A DNA stretch of 64,000 nt from NCBI GenBank assembly GCA_022494885.1, contig JAGVSM010003760.1:122078-186077 (forward strand). Reading direction: 5' to 3'. Source of the stretch: Micrasema longulum. Lineage: Eukaryota; Arthropoda; Insecta; Trichoptera; Brachycentridae. Positions 21,023 to 30,450 of the stretch are shown piece after piece. The notes below the pieces were generated by a model. It was not told the origin of the DNA. It made no database searches and saw nothing but the letters and a program-made list of their open reading frames with translations. Each line of letters begins with the position of its first letter. Position 1 is the stretch's first letter. Position numbers and translations under genes: made by a program.

Positions 21023-21810
21023 CAACAGAGATAAAGAACATTTCATAGAAAGGGAATTAGGCATTTACAGGGCTTATGCCCTGTCATTTAAATAAAATAT
21101 GTATATATTTTTTTTTTACAATATACACACGAAATAAAACAGAGTAATTTAAAAAAAATAAATTACATAACAATGAAATAAATATGAATTATAATAATAG
21201 AAAACGAAAAATCCCACAAAGGCATGTTCTGTTTGTGGGTAGACAAATTTTTTTTTTGAGTTTTTGCTCCGATAATTAATATACAGGTAAAATATTTTTA
21301 TATAATAAAAGAAAGAAAAAAGTAATGTATTGCGTAAAAGATAAAGAAGTACTTTTTTGTTTTTTGATAATTAAAAAAGAAATTAAAAACATAAAAATAT
21401 TCCGTATTATTAAGGGACAGCAAAATATATTATAAGAAAAATTGTCTGGTTTCAGTGACTACTTTATACACTGTGTAACATTCGCCATGCTGCCTATATT
21501 TTAACATCTTCATTCCTTCGATTCTTGTATCTAGTGATCTTTGTGAAGTTTAAGAGTTGAAACCTTTATTACTTTATTGATGCCGATGAGATTCACCTGA
21601 TTGAATAATTTCAGCTACGTAAAAGACAACGTTTGAAAATATTTCTTTTTTATTTTTTATTCTTCGACCAGGTGAAATTATCAACACTGTTTTGAGTTTG
21701 TCAGATTTTTGTAGAATCGCATCAATAAAGGTTTCAGCTCTTTCAAGAAAATTCAGAAGAAATTCAGTCTGTCTGCAAACATTTGGAGATTGTTGAAATA
21801 AATTTTATGT
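21023..21810 (+). repeat. Family A2 copy interrupted by LINE-L
   Basis: The left end (CTACAACAGAGATAAAGAAC to CCCTGTCATT) and right end (GTCTGGTTTCAGTGACTACT through AACATTCGCCATGCTGCCTA and ACCAGGTGAAATTATCAACA) join if 21089-21440 is removed. A hairpin half closes the copy near 21750-21800. Confidence 0.7.
21089..21440 (-). mobile_element. LINE-L 3' UTR inserted in family A2
   Basis: On the minus strand GCCTTTGTGGGATTTTTCGT and the following TTTATTTCATTGTTATGTAA and ACTCTGTTTTATTTCG match the + copy at 23712-23830. A small stem-loop, CCCACAAA and TTTGTGGG, lies near 21213-21239. The A-rich tail is at the low-coordinate end. Confidence 0.6.
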
Positions 21811-21944
21811 AAAAAAAATAAATAAAAAAGAGCATATTAACTCCTTCCAATACAGCAACAAATTAAGAAAGTGCTCTATGCATCACTTTGCGAGGTAAGG
21901 GAATGATGATGAATGGTGACGTAAATAACTGTGTTAGGAAATAA

Positions 21945-22005
21945 GGATCAAGTTGTGAAGTTCAAACCCCGAACCTTTATTACCCGTGCGTCCACAATAC
22001 GTATT
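21945..22005 (-). mobile_element. SINE D2 head fragment (weak)
   Basis: On the minus strand AAAGGTTCGGGGTTTGAACT and CACAACTTGATCC resemble the D2 B box and following sequence. Confidence 0.35.
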
Positions 22006-22064
22006 TTCTTTCTCGGGCTACTAATAAAATTCTAGATCAATTATCACGTCCGCCATTTTGTTCG

Positions 22065-22290
22065 TCTTATTCTAGATGTGAGCGGCGATAGGTCTGATAG
22101 ACGCGCGGACGTGTCTGCAAGACGGGGGTCAAGGTTCGCTTCCCGGCTGGTTCCTGGAAACCAGCATCAAGCCCGTGACTGGTCCTTCTTCACATGTGAT
22201 CCCGAGGAGATAAGGCCGTGCCCTTCATCAGGATTCAGAAGTTGCGGAGACCGTGATGAGTTATGGACAAACGTTGGAAATGGAAGATTG
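22065..22290 (+). mobile_element. tRNA-derived SINE D4 (single copy here)
   Basis: GGTCAAGGTTCGCTTCCCGG resembles a polymerase III B box, and GATAGGTCTGATAGACGCGC upstream may be an A box. The GC-rich body (GGTTCCTGGAAACCAGCATC, then CCCGTGACTGGTCCTTCTTC) stands out from the AT-rich flanks. No second copy is present in the window, so this rests on structure alone. The ORF 22078-22428 simply runs through this and the next SINE. Confidence 0.4.
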
Positions 22291-22314
22291 AATTACTACC
22301 CCGTATTTATTTTC

Positions 22315-22500
22315 GGTCCCGTGGTGCAGTGGTCAGCGCGTTTGCCTATCATGCAGAAGGTCTCGGGTTTGATCCCAGCATGGTTGACATTATTTTTTTT
22401 TTACCCTGAGCCCTGGACTGGTACCTGAAGCGTAAGACTGATCATCTTACTTACTTGTAACAAAAATGATTAAGATACACTACGATTGGTGTACCAATTC
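22315..22500 (+). mobile_element. SINE D3, best-preserved copy
   Basis: The head GTGGTGCAGTGGTCAGCGCG has an A-box-like sequence, and AAGGTCTCGGGTTTGATCCC a B-box-like sequence. The body CCTGAGCCCTGGACTGGTAC and AAGCGTAAGACTGATCATCT follows. The tail is ATTGGTGTACCAATTCAATT. It is about 185 bases long and lacks the tRNA acceptor stem. Confidence 0.75.
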
Positions 22501-23117
22501 AATTCATTATTTTTGATCCTGACAAAGTTATATAAAGGCTTTTTTTACAGGTTTGAAAGAAAATATATAGATTTAACCCAAGTATAAAATGATATACTTT
22601 TTAACTTATCAAGTTGTTATGTAAAGTGTCAAAAAAAAAATTAAACCCCTCTCTCGTTAAGTTTAAGAAAATCACATGCGTCATTGTTCTACGATTATGA
22701 CGATAAATATACTTTTGAAATTTGATTTAAAATATATGTGTTTACACGTTTTTCTTTTTTCGTGTTTTCTGTCATTTATTTAAAGTAAATTTATATTGTA
22801 CGTAAGGCAATAGGGAATATCACATACTGCAAATATCGATTAAAATGTAAAAAATGTATTTAGAATAATTAATTGTATTTTGAAAATCCATATGGATATT
22901 GTGAAGAAATATTTTCATGCGTAAATGTAAAAAATAATTTCAATAAAAATACGTTCGTAGAAAAACGCGACGTGCTATTGTGACGTCAAAATTCGTGATA
23001 ATGTTCTTTTTATAATTCAATGGAAGGAAAAAATAAACATAAATCGCGACGTACTAGGTGCGTGGCCGAAGGAATTACCGTTTTCGTGGGAATTTATAAT
23101 TACAAATTTCAAAATAT
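22501..23117. other. Unassigned AT-rich stretch
   Basis: A GC-normal patch near 22965-23090 has short unique sequence (CGCGACGTGCTATTGTGACG). No ORF or splice-bounded exon was convincing. Confidence 0.3.
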
Positions 23118-23579
23118 ATGCTTCTAATAATAACTCTCGGATGCGAATAGTGGCACCTCACTAGTGCCCAAAACAGCAATATATATAGTTTTTAAAATGG
23201 GTGTCTCAGAAGAATCTTAGATGCATGGTGGTTTGAATTTGTGCGGAATGAAATAATAAGAGAACGGATGCAGCAAACTCCGGTGACAACAGTCATCAAG
23301 CAGAGGCGATCGATTGGCTAGGCCATGTACTGCGAATGCCCCTCGAGAGACTTAACCACGCTTGCCTATTTTACAAGGCATCAGATTCTCAACGTCCTGG
23401 ACGTCCACTGCTGACTGTTTGTCGGCAGTTCATGTCAGAACTACGGGACGCGAACCTGACTTGGGAGGACGCACAGGAGCTGGCAGCCGACAGAGATGCC
23501 TGTAGGATCTTCGTGGACACCATATACTTCAGCTAGGAAGCGGGCATGGAATGATGATGATGATGATGCTTCTAATAAT
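23118..23579 (+). mobile_element. RTE-3 LINE 3' end with perfect 14-bp target duplication
   Basis: ATGCTTCTAATAAT stands at 23118-23131 and again at 23566-23579, and the element lies between. Its last about 85 codons are open and read DWLGHVLRMPLERL, then DSQRPGRPLLTVCRQFMSEL, NLTWEDAQELAADRDAC and a stop at 23534-23536. The motifs are those of the C-terminus of RTE-like endonuclease/RT proteins. The 3' tail is (ATG)n. An intact frame, perfect duplication and clean tail suggest a recent, 5'-truncated insertion. A remnant of a sister copy is at 12725-12810. Confidence 0.85.
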
Positions 23580-23584
23580 TAGCA

Positions 23585-23880
23585 AGAAAAAAAAAAACTT
23601 GACAGTATTTCATAGACCTTTATTACTTTAAAAATGTAAAAAATTGATATTTCCCTATGCTGGAAATTTTTTTAACAATTTTTTTTGGTTCTTTTTGTTG
23701 CATAGTTACTAAAGAAATTGCCTTTGTGGGATTTTTTGTTTACTATTTTTACTATTAATGTCTTTCATTGCTTTGTAATTATGCTTTATTTTTTTAATAC
23801 TCTGTTTTACCTCTTATTTTTATTGTAAAAAAACCAAAAAAAATAAATAATAAAAATATAAAAAAATCATAACTTCTAAT
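23585..23880 (+). mobile_element. LINE-L 3' UTR with A-rich tail
   Basis: AAGAAATTGCCTTTGTGGGA to ACTCTGTTTTACCTCTTATT matches the minus copy at 21089-21440. It ends with A-rich sequence (23828-23870). Confidence 0.55.
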
Positions 23881-24420
23881 TTGTCATTTTTTTTACACAA
23901 AGGTGACAAATTTTTTTTTTCTTTCTTAAAACCATTTTATTGGTCGGACTTTCTTTGTTTTACATAATCATGCAGACGGAAAAATAAGTAAGTGCAATTA
24001 CCACGGTTAATAAATTAAAAAGTTATCTAAATTAATGTGATCGTAATTTTAACGGGACTGTTAACTGCGGAGAAACAAAGAACTTAATTCCTGTTTATAA
24101 TCGGTTCATAAACGGCGAAAATATGTCGTTATCTGGCATCTAGATTTCCCGGCATTTTTCATATATTGAGCGACAAACAAAGACGGCGTACTCCAGTTGA
24201 TATTATTTAACAAAGAATACCTACACTTAACGCACTTGATTTTCAACGCACAATGCTCGTGTTTTGATTATACCCGGTCATAAACTAGAACAATGAAATA
24301 ATTAACATAATATATGATGCCGTTGCATATTGATGTAAGCGTCAAAACTCGAAACCCAAAAATAGAGTCGAAATAATGTTTAAAAAAACCGTGTGTACTG
24401 TAATAATAATATAATGTTTA
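23881..24420. other. Unassigned stretch
   Basis: Mixed AT-rich sequence. The GC-normal part near 24110-24200 is unique here. No gene is supported. Confidence 0.3.
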
Positions 24421-24423
24421 TTT

Positions 24424-24496
24424 GTCGGCTTCGCGATGTAATGGTCAGCGTGTTTGTCTACCACGCAAGAGGTCGCGGGTTCGATTCCCGACGGAT
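24424..24496 (+). mobile_element. tRNA-like SINE D3 head
   Basis: GCGATGTAATGGTCAGCGTG and CGCGGGTTCGATTCCCGACG are good A- and B-box matches. The expected acceptor stem does not pair, so it is a SINE head and not a tRNA gene. A CR1-like LINE follows directly. Confidence 0.65.
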
Positions 24497-24497
24497 T

Positions 24498-25080
24498 GTG
24501 GTCTCACTGCTATGCAGATGATACGCAGATTTATTTTTATTGCAAACCAGGCGAGAGAAGTGTGTTTGTCAATTTAATTGATGGATGCATCAAGAATATA
24601 GGAAACTGGATGGCTGAAAACAGACTAACATTAAACCCATCAAAAACTGAACAACTGTGGGTGGCTTCAGCCAGACGACAGAATTTGTTCCAGGATACGG
24701 CTCTACCCAATGTAGGGAGTACCGCTTTACCCACCGTTAAACTAATGGGAGTTTTACTCAATTCTGACCTTTCTCTTGACGCTCAAATTAGTAGAACGAT
24801 AAGTTCATGCTTCTACCAGCTGAGACAAATTAAATGCATACGCAAAAAATTGCCGGTTGATGCCACCCGTCAATTAATAAATGCGTTTGTAGTGTCTAGA
24901 GTCGATTATTGTAATGGTATCTACGCAGGTCTACCAATGAACAAAATGACTCGCCTACAATCTGTATTGAATGCCGCAGCGAGACTTTTTTTCGGAATCT
25001 CTAAGTTCAGTCATATCACTCCACTACTTTAGGAACTACACTGGCTACGTTTTCCACAGAGGGTCGAATACAAACTGTAA
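24498..25080 (+). mobile_element. CR1-like LINE reverse transcriptase, nearly intact fragment
   Basis: The open frame begins within the catalytic centre, with YADDTQIYF near 24513. It continues with NWMAENRLTLNPSKTEQLWV, TVKLMGVLLNSDLSLDAQIS, ISSCFYQLRQIKCIRK, AFVVSRVDYCNGIYAGLP and RLQSVLNAAARLFFG. A single TAG at 25030-25032 precedes ELHWLRFPQRVEYKL in the same frame. The order matches the palm-thumb half of CR1-type non-LTR reverse transcriptases, which copy element RNA at the target site. The upstream RT motifs and the endonuclease are missing. It is one of the least decayed copies here. Confidence 0.8.
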
Positions 25081-25089
25081 CAGACGCTG

Positions 25090-25165
25090 GTGATGTTGGA
25101 GACAGTTGATGGTGGATGGAAGATGATTCCTCAGTCGAGCCGCATGGACCTTCGTGTTACAAAAA
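25090..25165 (-). mobile_element. LINE-K C-terminal remnant
   Basis: On the minus strand the sequence reads VHAARLRNHLPSTI. It is nearly the same as the ARLWNHVPSTIKD region of LINE-K at 10815-10855 (minus). Confidence 0.55.
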
Positions 25166-25720
25166 TGCAAATTTTTTTATTTTAAACTGACATAATGCAT
25201 TAAATTATTGTGGAAGGCAACACCAACAGCCATAAGGTTGACAGGTCCAAACGCGTAGTCCACCGCAACGTCAGCTCGGACAAGATATTAAACGCCGTGT
25301 ATCGGAAGAACTCATTACATTTTATCTTGACATTTAGTGTCACCCGGCCACCAGCTCTCCGCCAATGTTTGGTATTGTAAATTTGTTCAAAATAATAGGA
25401 CGTAACTCGTATGTAACTACTTAAAAAATAACTTCTTTTGTAATCCGTCTTTCTCATTTAACCTCAAATCAACTCACGCGTAGCCATCTTATAAATCACG
25501 CTGGGGTCATCATTTGTCCTATGTAACACTAGTCGACATAGGACACAAAACTTGATATATCCCTTTTATTTTTATAATGATGAACTCGTATTTTTTGTTA
25601 TCTTTAAATTAACATTTTCACACCGGATTTCTGAAGTAAAATTTGTACATTTATGCTGGATGTTAATACAAAAAGTATTTATCGTTGCTACGCGAAGAAT
25701 GAATGTCCGCTAATTCAGCA
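25166..25720. other. Unassigned stretch, partly GC-normal
   Basis: 25200-25380 is GC-richer and open on the minus strand for 85 codons. No domain, splice signal or repeat partner could be identified. Confidence 0.3.
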
Positions 25721-25724
25721 ATAC

Positions 25725-25830
25725 ATCTATATAAGAGAGAGCACATAAAAAGAAAGACAGAGACGCTGTTCTGTGGAGGGTGTGGTGTAAAACAGATTTA
25801 GTCTTCAGTCAGTTAACGACAGTGATGGGG
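25725..25830 (+). promoter_or_regulatory. Possible core promoter with TATA-like box
   Basis: ATCTATATAAGAGAGAGCAC (about 25727-25746) joins a TATA-like box to a GA-rich run. TTCAGTCAGTTAACG near 25805 resembles an arthropod initiator but lies about 75 bases downstream, too far for a classical TATA-initiator pair. Nothing downstream is recognised as an exon. Confidence 0.25.
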
Positions 25831-26014
25831 GACGCACGCGCGTAATATGAGCAGCGTATTTATGATTTTTAATTTATTTTGCTATAACAGGGCTAAATTA
25901 TACTCGTTTGTTATTTGCATAAATTATGTAAAAGGAATTATTAAACAGTATATCTCAATGTTTTTTTTTCAAATGTCTGAACTTTAGAATTTTCCATTTT
26001 TTAGAAGTGTTTAC

Positions 26015-26075
26015 ACGATGTTAAATCACCGCGCGCAAAGAAATTATTCAGAACAGTCTTTTAAGAGTTAAATTT
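26015..26075 (+). repeat. 57-bp dispersed duplicate, copy 1
   Basis: ACACGATGTTAAATCACCGC to CAGTCTTTTAAGAGTT recurs at 28362-28418 with a handful of differences. It contains GCGCGC, rare in this window. Confidence 0.6.
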
Positions 26076-26379
26076 GGATAAAAAATATTTCATATGCTTT
26101 AGTGATAAATTATATACGATTATTATAATGTTTATTTTTATTTTATTTTATTCAGAGTTTTCAGTCATACATAATAAGTATTAAAAACAACAATTTTTTA
26201 ACATAAAAAGACCAATTAAGTTTTCATAAATAATGCAAAAGATATAAACATGAAGTGTGACAAAATAAATAAATAAATAAGAATTTCAAGTGAGAAAAGA
26301 ATAATTGGTTGAGCCGATTATTTGTTTCATTGTATTTTAGCCAGAAGAATCGCATGTAAGTAGATACTGGCTAATTTTG
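26076..26379. other. AT-rich spacer
   Basis: Contains an AAAT microsatellite near 26264-26280. No other feature was seen. Confidence 0.35.
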
Positions 26380-26700
26380 ATTTGTGAGGTTGCCACGCCT
26401 GACGGGACATTTTGTTGGTTGGCAACACTGCTCGTCCTCCGCGCGACTCTTCGCTTTTTCAACGAGTTATGTTCGCACGCTTTTTTAATTGATGAAAAGT
26501 ATTTTTCGCTTTTCGCCGTAAAAGTTAATATAACGCCGCAAACATTTTACCATCCATCGCCATTAATCATCATCCGCCGCGCCGCCTCCAGACTCCAGAC
26601 AATTGTGTGCATGCAGTTTTCCTGATCACCAGTTTCCCCGTTAGCGCGTGAGCTGATCGCCGACAAAGAAGAAGACTCAACACCTGGTTAGTCAGTGTTT
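26380..26700 (+). promoter_or_regulatory. GC- and CpG-richer island, possible 5' exon or promoter
   Basis: Base composition changes sharply from the AT-rich flanks, with many CpGs (CCTCCGCGCGACTCTTCGC, then CATCCGCCGCGCCGCCTCC). At the right edge AACACCTG is followed by GTTAGTC, which could be a splice donor. The 82-codon ORF at 26377-26625 has no recognised domain, so a non-coding first exon is as likely. No repeat partner lies in the window. This is inference from composition. Confidence 0.3.
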
Positions 26701-26999
26701 TTACATATTGATTTTCTCTGGTTCGAGTACATCTTAATATATTGTTGGCTGCATAATCCACTTGCTCACGTTGGCAGTTTTAGAGAAAATAATTTGATAT
26801 TTAAATCGCAAAAGGAGAATTCTATTTACACGGATTCTCCAATAACTGTTAACATTTGCGTTTTCTATGGAGGTAATAAATTAAAACAAATAAAAATACC
26901 GAATGTACACTCCGAGCCATCTACGCACATATAAAACATACACAAACATATGCATTACATGCGGCACATATACATAGCATTTAGTTGTGTTGAAATTTT
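26701..26999. other. Unassigned stretch
   Basis: A 79-codon + ORF at 26695-26934 has no domain and unremarkable codons. Nothing is supported. Confidence 0.3.
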
Positions 27000-27005
27000 C
27001 AATTG

Positions 27006-27035
27006 TTTATTCAATTCAATTGTTTATTTTTTATT
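27006..27035 (-). terminator. Poly(A) signals for the minus-strand gene
   Basis: On the minus strand AATAAA occurs three times (27006-27011, 27023-27028, 27030-27035), 80-110 bases beyond the stop codon at 27115-27117. This suits a short 3' UTR. In AT-rich DNA such hexamers also arise by chance. Confidence 0.4.
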
Positions 27036-27114
27036 TTTTAATTATATTTTTATGTAAAATGGAATAAGTCTTATGTTTTTATAATGTATCACAATAAGCT
27101 TCCAACAAGAATTT

Positions 27115-27592
27115 TCAGTGGCAAACTTGAATGTTAATATTCTGTTCTTGCAACTCTATGAAACAGCTCCCGTCATAATTTCTCGACCAGTAACCTTTCG
27201 GATAATCTTCCTTCATCATCTTCATGTTAGTGGTGCGTGTCCTGTTCTGAAAATTACAAATCAGTTTGATTTATTGATAATTAAACCTTAAAGCCAACGA
27301 GGATTCGGAATTAATATACAAAACGTATTTATGAGACAGTAGAGTATGTAAATATTCTTCTTAGGAAATCCGCCGATCTTGTATGAATCATCAAGTTACG
27401 TACAAAAATGTTTAAAAAGTTCGCCGATTTTTACAAACTTATGTTAAATTTTCATCTGCCAATTTAATATCTAGCTAAAACGGTAGATCGCGCCACTCAC
27501 CAGAGAGCAGTTAGGCGTTTTAACTTTCAGGTTTTGCTGGTTCGCGGATTTTGAAGTTGCAATTGCGTTATCTTTATATACCATATGTAGGA
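27115..27592 (-). CDS. Candidate host gene, last two coding exons, product unknown
   Basis: Two exons can be read on the minus strand. Exon 1 (27592-27501, 92 nt) is preceded by an AG acceptor and ends in CTCTG before the donor GTGAGT. Exon 2 (27246-27115, 132 nt) follows a TTTTCAG acceptor and ends in TGA. The intron is 254 nt. The frame is open throughout, with exon 1 ending and exon 2 starting on whole codons. Exon 1 reads about 30 residues ending NLKVKTPNCSL. Exon 2 reads 43 residues including KEDYPKGYWSRNYDGSCF and ends NINIQVCH. Codon content differs from the neighbouring repeats, and no match to any repeat here was found. The three cysteines may suit a secreted protein. I do not recognise the family. 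Further exons would lie at higher coordinates, but none could be found before the repeats at 27700. Confidence 0.5.
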
Positions 27593-27699
27593 CTTTTGCA
27601 GTGTACAAAACAAAATTTTAAGATATAGATTACACAAACATCACTCTGTCAGATTTAAAATTTACACTAAAAATGCATTATGTAACTTAGTAGACATTT

Positions 27700-28032
27700 T
27701 AATAATAAATATGTACAGCTCCCTTCCCCTCCTTATCCTCTCTTGCATCTTGTCCTAATCCCGCCCAATTTACAATAACTAACTGTTCTTTAAAAAAACA
27801 TAAAAACATTCTTTGATTATTGAAAAATATTTACGAGTACATGGAAATAACATCTTTATATGTATAAACTTATTTGTATTTATTTGATATGTAATATATT
27901 TTTTTACTAACTTTGTATGCTTTGTGGAAATCTGTTATTAGTTTTGAGTTTATACACTATATCTATTTTTTTAATATAAATATGTATGTAGAACTGTTGA
28001 TTTCCCAAATAAAAAAAAAAAAAATAAAAAAA
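27700..28032 (+). mobile_element. Probable LINE 3' UTR with poly(A) tail
   Basis: CCCTTCCCCTCCTTATCCTC near 27722 begins a non-coding stretch. It ends in CCCAAATAAA and long A runs at 28009-28035, as in retroposed 3' ends. No coding remnant or flanking duplication was sure. Confidence 0.4.
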
Positions 28033-28139
28033 AAATACTTTGTCACCGAACCTCAATACGAATGAATTCAATTGCCATTAAAATAAAATTATATCAACTC
28101 ATTAGTTAACCCAAAGAAAATTTGTTGATAATGATCCTT

Positions 28140-28330
28140 AAGATAAAAATAACTTTATTTAATTTACTTACATATAACTTTGAATTATCTATCCTTACCC
28201 CTGTTTTGTACAAATACATTTAACTCTTTAATATAGATACCAGTCTCGAAGATGTCGCGAAAGCGACGAAACCGGTCACTGGATATTTATATATTAAAGT
28301 ATCACTCGTGTTTTATTTATATAATGAACT
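28140..28330 (+). repeat. Element E2 with hammerhead-like hairpin
   Basis: GTCGC (28254-28258), loop GAAA and GCGAC (28263-28267) form a perfect 5-bp stem. It is followed by GAAAC and the palindrome ACCGGT (28271-28276). CGAAGAT stands before the stem where CTGANGA is expected. Flanking sequence (GTACAAATACATTTAACTC upstream, AAGTATCACTCGTGTTTTAT downstream) recurs around 60255-60530. Confidence 0.55.
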
Positions 28331-28361
28331 TTAGAAGGTTTCTTCTTTCGATTGTGGGAAC

Positions 28362-28420
28362 ACGATGTTACATCACCGCGCGCAAAGGAATTATTTACCA
28401 CAGTCTTTTAAGAGTTGGGG
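28362..28420 (+). repeat. 57-bp dispersed duplicate, copy 2
   Basis: ACACGATGTTACATCACCGC and CAGTCTTTTAAGAGTT match 26015-26075 in the same orientation. Confidence 0.6.
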
Positions 28421-28864
28421 TAAATATACAAATAAATACATGTGCACTATACATATATAGTAAGATAAAATACAGTTTCCAAATAAGTACTTAAATACAC
28501 GTATGTAAATCTTTTGTTTTAAAGTATCGTACGACAGAGATTCCTATCTTTACAAAGAATAGGATATAAAATATTATCAGTAAGGAGAAGAAAAATCTTA
28601 TTTCGCTGTAAATGATCGTGTCCTATAACGTGCTACCTCATCCAGTTATGATAGTTCTAGGTACTAACATCTTCAGTCCCGGGAAAAAATAATATGAATT
28701 ATTTTATATTAAAAAACTCTAACGTACTTTTCAAAAATATTTTGAGTACGTATATAATATCTAGAATACATAGGTATGGTAATCAGTTTAAACAAATATG
28801 TGACATTTTTAAAACTGATAATCATTAATTTTTATATAAAATAAATTATCAATAATATTTCATC
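28421..28864. other. AT-rich spacer
   Basis: No repeat or exon was recognised. The 80-codon ORF 28252-28494 only runs through element E2 and the duplicate. Confidence 0.3.
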
Positions 28865-29460
28865 TCTGACGTTCTGAGCAGTTATTTGATTTTTCTATTT
28901 AGTTTTTCTATTTAGTTTTTCTATTTGGTTTTTCGTATTGTTTATTTTCTCTCTATCTATCCTCGCCTTTGTTGTATAGACCATGATTTGGTCTGACACA
29001 CGTTTTGTATATTCGAATTATGTTTCCAATAATCATTTGTTCATTATACTATACGACATTTCTTAAGCATCCAGATGTTTGCTAACTGAGATGGATATGT
29101 TCTCATCATCACCATGGAAGCATCATCTGCATGGCATGTGATGTTAATGACTTTATCTCCCTTAGTAGATTCACTATTTTTTTTAATTCTTAAACGCGTT
29201 TTTTTTATACATTCATTTTTCTTGTGTAAGAAAAGGTTTTTGGTTTATATATTGTTGTGCTATATTTAGTTATAAAGGTGCTAAACTTGCTTTGTTTCTT
29301 TGTTGTTCTCAATATGTATAATTTTCTAAATGTTAATAATATTATTTATGTCCCGAATTGAGATGTTGTAGCTCCTGGGAATGTAATTCAACGCATTATA
29401 CTTGTAAAATACTTTGTGTTATATGATTTATAAATAAAAAAAACGAAAAAAAAATTTAAA
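28865..29460 (+). mobile_element. LINE-F 3' region, plus copy
   Basis: Matches the minus copies at 35510-36055 and 40440-40800. Blocks in order are TCTCTCTATCTATCCTCGCC, CTGAGATGGATATGTTCTCA, TATCTCCCTTAGTAGATTCA, AAAGGTGCTAAACTTGCTTT and TCCTGGGAATGTAATTCAAC. ATAAATAAAAAAAACG forms an A-rich tail. The GTCCC to TCCTGGGA part resembles the 3' UTR of the LINE at 45170-45940, which fixes the orientation. Confidence 0.65.
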
Positions 29461-29599
29461 AAATTGCAAATCAATAATATTACAACGTGGGCACCATTAG
29501 TTATTGAACATTGTATATTAGATTTATGTGACAATGATTTATCTTACTAGTATTAAGAGGAAGCCTCTAATTGGAGCTTACTTTTATTTTTATTTTTTA

Positions 29600-29785
29600 T
29601 TTTTATTTTTTTTTGCACCACAACAGGCCAGGAGGACCAATTACAGTGGTGAATTACATCACAGAACACCCAGGCTTGAGAAAAATCACATTTAATTTTT
29701 GTGTTCTCACCGGAAATCGAACCCGGAACCTTCCGTCTGTGAGTCAAGCGTCTTGACCACTACACCACGGAGGCCACCGCCGACG
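29600..29785 (-). mobile_element. SINE D1, full-length minus copy
   Basis: On the minus strand it runs from CTCCGTGGTGTAGTGGTCAA (A box) and GGTTCCGGGTTCGATTTCC (B box) to GGCCTGTTGTGGTGCA and a tail of As. It is better preserved than the copy at 12530. Confidence 0.8.
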
Positions 29786-30194
29786 ATTTATAATATGCAC
29801 CTTATAAATTTATAAATGTTTGTTGGCTTCTGAAGAAAATAATATAAAAACTTTAAGAAATCAAAGTATAATGATAAAAAAATTAAGAATCACTCGGTAG
29901 TTTTAGAAAAGTATTTTTTTCTGCCATTATTTTACATTGTTTTCTTTTTGTAATTAATATTGTTTAAGCGAAAGTTTTTTTTTGATTTTTTCATTATTTT
30001 AAGGTGATAACCAAATACTTTGTTTTTATTTAAAATAACTTTACATGGTTACATTTATATTTTGTGATTATATACAAACTACTATCTGTTTTGCATTTTT
30101 TTTCAAATTGATTTTTTTTTTTTTGGTAAAGAGAAATATTTTAGTTCTTTTTCTTTACTCAAATATTAAAATTTTTCATACCATTTCCTAAAAT
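29786..30194. other. AT-rich spacer
   Basis: Homopolymer-rich sequence in which nothing was recognised. Confidence 0.35.
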
Positions 30195-30312
30195 TCGTGA
30201 ATAACTTATGCTGGGAAAATGGGAATCGAGTTGTTATAGAGTGGGATTTGAACCTTGTACCTTTGGCCCGTGAGTCCACAATACTACCATGGGACTACAA
30301 TCCGGTCTCTTA
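30195..30312 (-). mobile_element. SINE D2, decayed minus copy
   Basis: AGAGTGGGATTTGAACCTTG, CCCGTGAGTCCACAATACTA and GGGACTACAATCC match the minus D2 head at 20590-20668. Confidence 0.6.
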
Positions 30313-30450
30313 AATAATATGTTTCACTTATGTGTTAACATCTGACAGTTGAGACATAGATAAATAAAATAATGTCGTAATGCTTGCCTGGAAATATTAA
30401 AATAATGAAAAAAAAAAATCAGGTTCGCCTCTTCTTCTTCACGTGTCATG

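Noticed and set aside
22078..22428. 116-codon plus ORF as a gene
   Set aside because: It runs through SINE D4 and into SINE D3 and contains no domain.
24424..24496. tRNA gene
   Set aside because: The A and B boxes are good, but the acceptor stem does not pair. The same head recurs with SINE bodies elsewhere (12855, 22315, 63890).
28165..28215. Splice donor GTAAGT on the minus strand as an upstream exon of the 27115 gene
   Set aside because: The sequence belongs to element E2, which recurs at 60330-60440.
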